A stretch of 64,000 nucleotides of DNA. It comes from Amoebophrya sp. A120 (taxonomy: Eukaryota; Sar; Dinophyceae; Syndiniales; Amoebophryaceae). Each line of letters opens with the position of its first letter. Position 1 is the stretch's first letter. Made by a program: the position numbers and the translations under genes. Of this stretch, positions 37,541 to 49,500 are shown piece after piece. The notes below the pieces were generated by a model. It saw only the letters and a program-made list of their open reading frames with translations, did no database searches and was not told the DNA's origin. The stretch spans positions 806,001 through 870,000 of the forward strand of contig CAJINV010000020.1 of NCBI GenBank assembly GCA_905178155.1. The letters run 5' to 3'.

Positions 37541-40500
37541 ATGTTGGGGGCGCCGAAGATGCCGTCGCAACTGCAGCTGAGGTTTGTCTACTTCTTATTC
37601 GTCAGTGCTATAATTTTGCACGAGGAAAGTAGACGGTGGAGCTACGATCTGCTGTCGTTGCAGCAGGATTCGGGAAATTATAACGCCTCGACGGTGTCCG
37701 TGTCGTCCCACCTCGTGCTGGGTCTGATGCAGCAAGATCATGCTGCCGTCCGCTTGCACAGAAAGAACAGACTGGAGGATGTAGACGAAGAGGAAAACGA
37801 AAACGTAAACGAGTTGTATCAAGAAAATCAGGGGATCATTCGGCAGACGAGTTCTTACAACGAGTACGATTCCGGTGGAGATCGTGACGAAGTCGACGAA
37901 GAAGTCGACGAAGAACTGGCGGCAGAGCGGGCTTTGTTCGTCCAAACGAAGGAGAATGAAAGTCCAGACGACGACGATGAGGCACCAGAGCAGATACAGC
38001 TTGTTCCGGATGAAGTAGATCCGCCGGAAAGTTTTGGCGAGAAGGAGCGTCGTGAGGAAGATGATCTTCTGGCAGGAGAACATGAACAAGACGACTTCGA
38101 CCCCGAGGACGACGCGCAAGACGAAAACGCGGCGGAAAAAGGAGAAGATGAAGACCATATCCTCTGCAAAAGTATCGTACTCGTAGTAATTGCAGCTGTG
38201 CATGACCCGAACACGCATGACAAACTGCATTTTTCTTCTTGAAAAAATTTGTAAAATGCAATTTCTACTAGAACTAGTGCGCTAGTTTTGCAACGCATAG
38301 ACCAATTTGAAGATCAGTTCGATCCGTTGCTTGACAGAATTCCGTCGTATGAGCTGGACGAAAACGGAGAGGAGGATCCGTCCTTTCTGGATCGCGAGGA
38401 GAACCTGATAAGAGATCATGTTGAAGAACCAACAACAACATCTCCGATAGCCGCGATAGGATCCTCGTACTATAACAGAAGTGCTACCAGCATGCTTCAT
38501 CCGGCGCGGCCCATCAGCTATGATATCACCGGAGCCGGTGCGATCCGTTCCTCCGGAAGAAATTCGGCCGACGATTATGATCCAGATGATGACTCCCTGC
38601 GCGACTATGTGTCGCCGTACAATCCGGAGATATATGGAGCTCTCGAGCGTGGCACTGTGGTCAGCTATTGCGTGATACATGCTAGACTTGTCATGCAAAA
38701 TCACCATTCAAGCCATGCTATGCTACTGCTACTTCACATGATGACTAATTTCCAAAGTAGGGCTAAACAGCGTGGAAATAATCTGTGCGGAATTTGTAAT
38801 GCGAGAGGTGCAACAAGCTGAAGGTGTAGGTGAATCAGAAGCTCCCTCCTATCACGTAAGAACAGCTGAGTATGTTTATGTATCGCTTGAGAACCCCATA
38901 AGATAGACGCCCCGTTTGTCGACGAGGACGGCAATAATGCTACCCCGGTGCGTATCAACTGCAAAAATTAAAATGTCTGGGTCTGGAAACTTGTGATGCT
39001 GGATGGCGATGATTGAGCATACTCCTGAGTGCAACCAAGCATGACAAATTTTTCGGATACTTTCTCATGCGTAGTGCGTATGAGAGACTGCGCTTTTGCA
39101 TGACAAAAGAAGGCTCCTTTTCCTGGTCATGCAATACAGATTTTACAGGAATCCAAGACACGCAATACAGGCTCTACTCTTCGCTCTTCCAGAGGACCCA
39201 GACATATTTGCAGTGGATAGTGCAAGAGGAACTTCTTGCGTCCGGCGATGAGCAAGGAGAACAAAAAATACGCGAACGCGGCTTCCACACCGTGATCGGA
39301 CCGGACCGGTCCTTCAAGCGCATTTCCTCGACCCACCTGCGCAATTCCGAATTGCTGCAGGCCATCCACGGGAAGACCCTACAGGGGGACAGCTTGCTAG
39401 AGGCCATCAACAGCTTGGTGCCGGATGTTGAGGATGATTCTCGTGTGGAGCAGGTGGAGTACGACGAAGGCGGCGAGGATGATGACAACAACGACGAGAA
39501 ACGCAATTCTGAGCACCCTTCTCGACGAGTTGAAGATGTGTTCACCAGCGGAACTAATAGCACCGGATCATTCGTGGAGACCGCAGCCACCGCCCAGGGG
39601 GGCAACGGGAATAGAATGCACCTGACGGAAGAAGATCTTCACGCTGCGCTCGATAGCAACGTGGAGGACGAGGACGGGTACGCGAAGTGGAGTCGGGCCG
39701 TCCGAAAGCTGCTTTTCGAGCAGGAGAACGGCGAGGAAAAACAAAAACAACATGCTCGCGTCAGACGAGATATAATGCAGCGCGGCGATCATCAAGAGCA
39801 TGCTCATGGCGGTACTACTGGCCAGGAGCTGGAGCACGAGGACGAGCTCGAGCGTTCACACAATCATGATTTTCTGGATCATGATGTTTCAGCTTCTGCT
39901 GGTCGATCATCTATTGGTGCAACAACTTCTTTCCTTGCCGGCACTTCTACTTCTCCTTGGCCACCACCTCACCAAAAGACTGCCGCAATGAAGATCTTCC
40001 GAGCAGCTGGGGAGGACGCTGACAGCGAAAAGCAAGAAGACCTGATGAACAAGGAGGCGGGGAAGGTGGAACACGACGATGAAGACTACGGATACTTTGA
40101 CGTAAACTACGACCCAGGAAATGAAGAAATGCAACTACGAAGTACTACTTTCACCAATGATTCTGCAGCCACGTTCCTTACCGGCACTTCGAATGACCAT
40201 CGTGACCAGCATTCCTCTGACTTTTTGCAGCAACGCGGCTCTCTGATCCTCACAAAATCGTGGTCCGTGGGCGGGAGTTCGAATCGAGAAAACTGCCGCA
40301 CCGTGAATGGCGTCCCGCCTTTGCGAATGAACTACGTGCCCCGACTATCCAAGAAAAAAACGTTGTTAGTGTAAATTTGTGATGCGCAACATGCAAGACG
40401 ATTGCGTCTGTCATGCTTGGCATGCGTCGCAGGGTCCACTAAAGGGCGTTTTCACGTACTATCTGCGCATGACAGGTTTTGCTGTCATGCCAGACAGATT

Positions 40501-43500
40501 TGCAATGCTGTTCCTCCAAAAAAGTTACACCTACAGTGTTTTTTTCTTGGATACAGACACGGGCCAACTTCTTTCAAAGGAGTGTCTATTCCGGCGATGG
40601 ACGAAATTCATTCCTGCTACCAACCGCTGCTGGACCCGCCGAAGTGCGGGGGCCAGTGGATCCGGCATTATCCAGCCCTGGACTACTGGCTGGGGGACAT
40701 TTGCACTCTTCCTTTGGCGTGGAACCAAGTTTGGACGGGCTTCAACCCCCAGAACCTCTGGCCCTGGGGAAGCAATTACCAGTGCCCCAACAAGAGGGTG
40801 TGCCACACCAAGCCCATAGCGCGCTGGATGTACAACCGATGGAGGCCCGCGTGCGTCGCCGCTCAGAAATGGGTGAGGAAGATGCATTATTTGCAAAAAA
40901 ATACGTATTTAAAAAATCAAAACCCGTGGCTGAAAATCACGGGATACCTCCCCAGCAAGATGGAGTGGAAGTGCCGCTTTCTCTGCGAGGTGCTCCCGGA
41001 GTGCACAATGTACTCCTACACGACACCAGCGGCCTTTTCCGGAGCCGGGTACCATTGCTGGATCAAGTGGGCGGCGCTGCAGGGCACCAAGCTCACCCGA
41101 AAGCCGCACGTCACGTCCGCGATCTGCAAGCCCCGCCTGTGCAAGCACCAGGGCTTCACGTGGAACGCGCACAGCCAGCGGTGCGAGCGGGAGCGCGTGT
41201 GTCGCGGAATGTGGAAGCCCTGGACCAAGTGCCGCTGTTCCGCCGCCAACACTATCCGGGTGTCAGGATCGAAATCGACAACGAAATCGAAAAAAAAATT
41301 GTAATGCGTAAAATGGAGGGCACGCATGGCCTGTATTGGGGAGCAGGCAAATGGGACCGCTTGCAAGCCTGATTAGGGGAAGGCGATGCGCTGCCAGAGT
41401 AGCACGACAGGAGCAGTCTCCTTTGCCCAAACAACGTCACAGACTGGAGTTTGGTGCTCCCGAAATTCGTCGCGCGCTACTTGAAATAAACTGAGGCTCC
41501 AAAGAACCGACTGGTATCGATTTTATGCGTGGCAAATGATTTCCACTTTGTCGACTTCGATCCTGACGTCCCCATAAACACCGGGCAGGGCGTACAGTTT
41601 CAGGAGTGGGTGAAATTTGCCTCGTCCCCGAAGCACGCGTTCAATGGCGCCAGCTGCGACAAAGCGCGGAAGATACGGAAGTGCAAGCGCCAGCACCCCT
41701 GCCGGGTCGACTGCAAGGGCGAGTGGCGGTTGCCGAGCCCCGGAGCCATGCGCGCAGACTGCGGCAAGAAAACCTGCGCCAACCGCTACCGAAAGCGGTG
41801 GCACGTGATCCGGGCCGCCACGCACGGGGTATCCACTGCAAATATGTCTGGGTCTGGAAGAAAGCAAGTCTGTCATGCTTGGGCTTGGCTGATAAGACAG
41901 AAAAGTCTACTGTCATGCTTGGTGCGCTACAGTGCCACTTGTTTGCCATGCAATAAAAAAGCCATTTGTCATGCGGTTCACGCTAGACATAGCCGCTCAG
42001 AAACTTGTAATGCGCGGCCCCCTAATAAGTACAGGTTGTGGTTGCGTATTTAGCATTACAACTTTCCAGGAGATCCAGACATATTTGCAATGCATACGGG
42101 GGCCGGGAGTGCCACTCCAACGGCCGCATCGTCCACGCGGGGGACCACAGCCGCGTCACCTTCAAGTGCGACGAGACGAAATTCAGGACCCAGCCGTGCG
42201 AGCACAACCGCGACTGCTATGGAGTTCTCAAACGTTACATTCTCAACTGTTACATGAATTTATGGCGGCGTCAACAATCTCACCACTATACTATATCAAA
42301 AAAAAAATATATCGTTTCTATTTCATCTCTTGGCGCGCCACGTTTTCCCACGCTTCTCCAAAATGGCCAGGATTTGTTGTGCTCAAGTGAGCACTTTTTG
42401 AACTGAGATTGACGACCTCGGGGGACGTCCTCCAAAAAGTGAGTACATTATCGAAAAAAACTAGGCTCGAAGCTCACTAGCATCGGTGCTAAATTTGGAA
42501 GGATAGCAGAAAAAGCGCGCTTTTTGAGGCTTGCGTGTGTGCAAAGAGGAGGAAGAATTAGCTAGCTCAAGGCAGCTAGCTCAAAGTCGCTACTGTTGCA
42601 TATCTATTTTAAAGTGGTAGCTCAAAATAGGTGCTTTCAGATACATAAATACGATATGAAATTTTTTTTGATATACTATAGTGGTGAGATTGTTGACGCC
42701 GCCATAGAATTTGTCATGCAAAACTACCATCATCATCCACAAGATGAAGCTGCTGCGCATGACAAATTTGCGGAGGGCCAAACAGCACCGAAATCTGCGC
42801 GGGATTTGTAATGCAATCTTTGCAATCTTCCCCCTTTTGCTTTTGCCATTCTTGCATTACAGATTCATGTAACAGTTGAGCATGTAACGTTTGAGAACGC
42901 CATAACTGCAAGGGGCACTTTGTGGACCCGGAGGACAAGGCGGAGCAGTGCCGAGCGCACAATTGTATCGCAGGAACAAAAGTGTTACAGTAGTTGTTAC
43001 ACATTTTTGTGTTGCAAGCCCAGCACCATGACAGACACAGACAACCTTTGTCATGCCGGATAAGCATAGGTGGAGCCTTGTTTCATAAATGTTTTCCCGT
43101 AGGATTTCTGCATTGCAAGTTTTCTCTCTCAAGCAGAGAAATTTGATGTGTTGCTGCATTGACAAGAACAAATCAATGTGTAAGTAACTGTAACACTTTT
43201 TTCTTGGGATAAATTGCGGAAAAAACTACTACCATAAGGTGTACAAAGTGATCCAGACGCGCTATTGCAAGGAAAAATCTCCCCTCCCTATATCGAACAC
43301 GAAATTTGTGATGCTGTATTTGAGTACACAAATTGTATTGCTAGAAAGCCAAGAGCCGCAGTTGTGGCCTCGTCGTTTATTGCAGGCAATTTGTCATGCT
43401 GATTCCCGCTTCCAGGTGCCTCCTGTCATGCTGAAGATGCCAGGCTTTCCCATGCCACCAAGCGCCAGCACTACAGTCCGCATCTTCTGCCTTCTAGCAT

Positions 43501-46500
43501 GACAAAGCTGATTTGTGGCCACAAATCTGCATCACAGCTATCCGCTTTGATATGGGCGGGAGGGGGGATTTCTCTTTTTGATACGCGCCATGGGACGGGA
43601 AAATCCTGCGACTACCTGGATGGGCACAAGAGCCAAAGAGAAACCGAGTGCGCGCACCAGAACCTGCCGAGCTGCGAATGCCAGGGCGGGTGGGGCGAGT
43701 GGTCCGAGTGCAGGTGCTCCAGGCTGAACAACGGCCACGGCGTGAAGCAGCGGGAGTTATCAAAAAGAAACATCCCCCCTCCCCATATCAAAACGGAAAC
43801 CTGTGATGCAGATTTGTTGTCACAAATCAGCTTTGTCATGCTACACGGGAAAAGATGCGGACTGTAGTGCTGGGTGGCGTTGGGAAGCCTTGCATCTTCA
43901 GCATGATAGGAGGCAGCTGAGAGTGGGAAACAGCATGAGAAATTGCCTGCAAACGGGGCCACGACTGCGGCTCTTGGCCTTCTAGCATGACAAGTCGATT
44001 TGTGACCTCAAATACAGCATCACAAATTTCGTTTTCGATATGGGGAGGGGGGATTTTTCCTTTTGATAGGAGTGGCGGAAGGCGGCCGGCAGTCCGAAAC
44101 AGGACCAGCACGGCAACAGCTGCGAACAGGGAACAGAGTATTAAATGCAATAAAATTACATATCGATCTGGGTGGTCTGGAAACTTGTGCTGCTAAAGTG
44201 CGGACTGGATGACCGATGATGCAGCCGCCAAGCATGGCAACGAACTGTCCAGCACGCTTTCTCACGCGCAGGCCGCATGACTAGTACAAGCTGCGTTTTT
44301 GTATGACCAAACAATAGGCTGCGTACTTCTGTTGGTCAACATGCGCTACGATACAGAAACAGATTTCGACTTCGCTAGATCATTGTAAGACCAGCATATA
44401 CGAAGTTCGAACTTTCTAGACCCAGATCGAAGTCGATATTTTCATTGCATACAGAGCTAGCCACCTGTCCTTCCATGCCCGCGAGCAAGAACTGCGACGT
44501 GGACTGCGATATCAACTGTAAAAATGTCTGGGTCTGGAAGAATCCAACTTGTCATGCTGATTTTGGATTCTAAAAAAATCTGTATTGCATGAGTGCCAAA
44601 GGAAATGCACTTTTTGCTACGCTGAGAAGGCATTTGTCATGCGGAATACGCATCAAGAAGCCCTCAAAAAATCTGTATTGCTAGGGTATGCATCACAGAC
44701 ATCATGGCTCATGCAAAACGTGCACGACAAGTGTCAGAATCTTCCAGACCCAGACACTTTTGCATTTGATATGCGAGGGGCACTGGGTGACGCCGGCGCC
44801 CGACGACCGGTGCCAGACGAAGGTCTGCGTATCCTGAGTAAAAACGTACCCACACCAGAGTCAGGATGGGGATTTTGCAACACAAACCTAGGAGTTTTGT
44901 GAGTCACGCATGACAAGTTGCACTCTGCAGTGTAGTGCAGGATAGCAAGTGCAGCCGCGTCACAGATTCATCTGCTCATCCTGTTCACAGCATCACAAAT
45001 TCCAAAACACGATTGGAAATGGCTCTCATGGGGATGCGCATTACAAGTCTTCCTGTCTTTGCAAATCTGCATTACAACTCTGGCGGAACATGTTGGTAAT
45101 GGTTGGTGGTTGGCAAAAAAGTTGGCTGTTGGCGATAAGTTGGTTTTTGGCAAAAGAGTATGGCAAGTGGCCGGGAGATGATGGTGATGGCACTTTGGTG
45201 TCCGCCTGACCTACCCCCCCTGCGTGTCAAGCCATCTGCGGCCTGGGGCAGAGGGGGGGGCAAAGTGTGCTGCAATTCCTTTAGCATTACAACTCTGGCG
45301 TGGGGACGTTTTTACTCAGGATACTGAGGTCGCGAGACGTACTCCCGCGTGTTCCACGTGACCCGGGAGCAGGCAAACGACGGGACGCCGTGCAATCACG
45401 AACACGGCGATACGGAGCCCCTCGAGTGCAACCACCCGCACTGTCTATGCATTGCAAAAATATCGTACTCGTATAAATGCATTACAAATTAAAATTATTT
45501 ACTCAGCATGAGAAAGAAAATTTGCAATGCGGATTTAACCTGAGAAAAAAATTTGTAAGGCATGACTGCGATTACTACGAGTGCGATATTTTTGCAGTTC
45601 ATGCTGTCCGGTGGACTGCGATTTCTACTGGGAGAAAACGGAGTGCAAGAAGGAGTGCGGGGAGGAGACGTACCAGCTGATCTACCGCATTCGCGAACAC
45701 GCCGCGTACGGTGGTCGCGAGTGTGAGTTCGCGGATGGGCACCCTTCACCTGAGACCCACATATGCATTGCAAAAGTATCGTATTCGTATAATTGCATCA
45801 CAAATTTCCTCAGCATGAGAAATGAAATTTGTAATGCGGATTTAGCTTGAGAACAAGATTTGTAATGCATGTTTGCAATTACAACTACGAGTACGATACT
45901 TTTGCACAGGATACCACAGCTGCGAACACGACCCCTGCCCGATCCCGTGCCAGGGGCACTGGACGCCGGCCCTCGACGAGCCTCCGCCGGTCGGTTCCTG
46001 TGTGAAGTCGTGCGGCCCCGAAGTCTACCACCGCATCTACAAACACACTCGGGAGGCGAAGTATGGCGGCGAGGAGTGCGATTACGACGACGGGTATGTG
46101 AGCAAACTGGCGCGCGACTGCGGCAACCCCGCCTGCACCGACTGCAAGCTCTCCGAGTGGGCCAAGCGCGGGCTCTGCTCCGTGACATGCTGCCCCCCGC
46201 CGCGCACGCATTGTATGCATTGCAAAATTACTTACCGTAGTAGTGTTGTATGGGAATTTTTGCATGAGAAGTTTTATTCCCAAAAAGAAAAGTGGAACTT
46301 GTCATGCAGATTTAGACGCAGGCGCAGATCTGTCATGCATGACTACAATTACTAGTGCGGTATTTATTTTGCGCGGGATGCATTGCGGGGTGCAGCGCTT
46401 GACCCGCCACGTGGTCCGGGAAGCGGAGGACGTATGAAAGCCTCAGAATGGAAATCCTGAAAGTGGAAATGATAATGATTTGTGATGCATGAAATGCGAC

Positions 46501-49500
46501 GCAAAAAACACTGTATTGCAGAGGACGCAATGGAGGCCGACTATTGTCCTGCTAGGGGCGAAGAATTGGAGTGCTGCTTAGCACGACAGAAGGGCACCCC
46601 TTTGCCTTAAGCTGCATGACAGACTTGCTTTAGGTGCCCGGAAAATTTGTCATGCGCCGACTACAAATGCCACTTCAACTGGACTCATTTTTTGGCATTA
46701 GAAATTATATCCACTTGTTTGACTTGAGGATTTCCAACCTGAGGCTTTCATAGGACGGCGGGCGCGTGTGCGACGAGTTCCGCCTGACCAAGGAAATGGC
46801 ATGCGAAAACATGCCGGCCTGCGTATCCTATGTAAAAACGTCCCCACACCACAGTCAGGATGAGGATTTTGCAACACAAGCCTAGGAGTTTTGTGAGTCA
46901 CGCATGACAAGCTGCACTATGTAGTGTAATGCAGGTTAGCAAGTGCAGCTGCATCACAGATTCATCTGCTCATCCTGTTCACAGCATCACAAATTCCAAA
47001 GCACGACTGTAAATGGCTCTCATGGGGATGCGCATTGCAAGTCTTCCTGTCTTTGCAAATCTGCATTACAACTCTGGTGTGAGTACGTTTTTACTCAGGA
47101 TACTGCGAGGACCCGGGGCCGGTGACCCCGGGCCCGAACCCGGTGGACGAGTGCGCGTTGTCCGAGTGGGTGCCCGTCAAGGACTGCTCCGTCAGTTGCT
47201 GCGAAGACGGTAGTTCCAGTTGCGGACGACAACTATTTGAGCGCAGCGAGGTTCTTATGGGACGCTGATTCTCAAACGTTACAGTCTGAACTGCTGTGGT
47301 GTTACAAGATTGGCGACGCGATGAACAAATTGCCATCGGCCACACCAGGATCTGGATCAAGCCACTTCGCATGACAAGAAATTCTGGTAGGGCTAGTTCA
47401 CAGCATCGATTTGTACTTATGCGAAAGGTGCAAACTTTTTTCTACTTTCAGTTTCACTTACGCGATTCTTGCATGTTGTAACTGCTGAGAGAGTAAAAAT
47501 AACGTTTGAGAATCCCATAGAGTTTTCCGAGAAGCAGGCGGGAAAGACCTGCCCGCACGCGCGGCTGCGAGAGGAGCGCGAATGCGTGGACATGCCGGGT
47601 TGTCCGGCAACGACGCCCCAGCTCCCGGTGACCATCTCGAGCACCCGATTTTCCACGGTCACGCCTCATTGGTCCACCAGCCACCCGGCCACGACCACGC
47701 CCGTACAGACCGGTTCCACCACACGGGAGCCTCCCTCGACCGCCACCAGCACGGGGCCGCAACCGGAGCCGCTCCCGCCCCCTCTCACAAGCACCAACGG
47801 CCCTGAGCCGCTACCGCCCCCGAAAACGACCCCGAGTACCAAGTGGCACCCCGAGACGACGCGCCCCCACACCACGGGCGCAACGCGGCCGCCGGACCCA
47901 AATACCTGGGCGCCGCCCACCACGCAGCCGGGGCCACATCCGACCGCCCCATACACACCGGCGCCCACAGTCTACAGCTCCACGCGGGCCACGACGACCA
48001 TCCCCGCGGCGCACACTTCAATGGAACCGACAAAGCCGCCGGTATTGTGATTGATCATGGTGTCTAATATAATTATTTGGATGTGGTGTTACAAGTACAA
48101 CAGAATTCTCGAGTCATTGTCATTGCTTGCATGTCGCAAGCACGACAAGCGCGATTTAGTGTCGTTTTCTCGTTTGATGCCCTGCTTCGTCAAGCGTCTT
48201 CTTCATGTCTGTCCCGTCTCAGCTTGTCACGGTCGTGAAGATGTTGGCTTCTGCACGAGCACGCGACTTCAACTGCATAAAGGCCTGGTACTGGTAGGAG
48301 GTGAAGACGCATTTTACTTCTTAGCACTTGCATCTATCAAAATCAAGGTCAAACGAACAAGAAGAAATTATTATGAATATATTTCAGGAAACGAGCGGCC
48401 TGGCGACTACCGCGCAGAGCACGGGGCAGAGCACTCCGGCAGAGACGACGGCCTTAACGTCGAGCACGACGCACACCGTGACCCGGACTGCCCCGGAGCA
48501 AGCGACCACGCGGTCCGCGGGCCCGACCACCTTCGCGTCTGTGACCTCCAGCACGGTCCCAACGTCGACTACTCTCCTTCCCGGGAGCACGCCGCCGGAA
48601 ACGCGGTCAACCACCGCCAGCAAGCACCTGACGACCCGCCCCCCGGAGACCGTGTTCACCCCGACGCAACCCCCGGAGGCGACGTCCAGTTTCGACCCGG
48701 GCGCAAGCACCGTGAGTTCGACACGAGCAACGACCTCAGTAGCGACCAAGACCGGGATTGAATATGCAGCGTTTCAAATGTGTCTGGGTCTGGAAAGGTG
48801 GAACCTGTATTAATGCGAGTCTTGCATTAGTGTACTGGAGATAAATTTATCTGTGTTGCATGAGCAGCAAACGAGCAGCTTCCCTTGTTATGCACAAAGG
48901 CAATTTGTAATGCGCTTTAGGCAGGAGCAGAGAGCGTCTCGAAAGTTTGTCATGCTTTCCTCCCATTGCAAGCATAGCGTTGCTGCAATAATGCGCACTA
49001 CAGGATCACAGGTTTTCGGAGGAGCCAGACATATTTGCAGTCGATATTGAAGACGTCAGCACGACTCCACCTCCCACGACGGGTATTACGTTTGCGCCGA
49101 CCTCAGTGCCGGAGGCTTCGATCAGCAGTACGCTGGTGGACAGCACTGAAATTGTCACTACGCCAGCGTCCACCACTCGAACTTCGACTTTTTCCTCACA
49201 AGCGTCAACCCAAGGCACCAGCACACTGACGGGCAGTACCAGCGCCGCCCCGGAGAGAACCACCAGCTACGTTCTTCCGGCCACAACGACCCACCGGGCG
49301 CCCACCACCTCGCATAGTGGAAATTTCACCGAGCAGGTGACCACTCCAGTATGGTCCACGCTGGGGCCAAGTTCGACGACGATTTCCGACTTCTGGCCGG
49401 GGGTGATTACTTCCGAGTCAATATCGACGACCAGGCTGCCGGAAGCCACTACGGTTGCACAGTCGACTACCGGGCAAAGTGCGACCACACGGACCGCGGC

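Larger units (their letters stand above)
41200..47603 (+). other. Nine tandem thrombospondin type-1-like modules
   Basis: After removal of the elements, the spliced sequence reads as about nine units of 55-65 residues. Each has a Trp motif near its start (MWKPWTKC, WGEWSEC, LSEWAKRGLC, LSEWVPVKDC, or the variants CxGxW). It continues with a central basic/Tyr strand, a Gly-x-x-Cys (GGREC, GGEEC, GGRVC) and a final C-x(3-6)-C pair. Six cysteines per unit fit the TSR fold. Several units have only one of the usual stacked Trp residues, so calls for individual units vary in strength. Confidence 0.75.

Noticed and set aside
40346-40374. Apparent gene end at the stop near 40374 (LSKKKTLLV)
   Set aside because: The last residues are read from the left arm of an introner; the real frame resumes at 40559.
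41221-41304. Lys/Ser-rich tail 'IRVSGSKSTTKSKKKL' as protein end
   Set aside because: Translation of a family D element's left arm, not exon.
45069-45300. Second nested TIR element in 44830-45323
   Set aside because: No inverted ends or 5-bp duplication; the 17-bp direct repeats fit a duplication event better.
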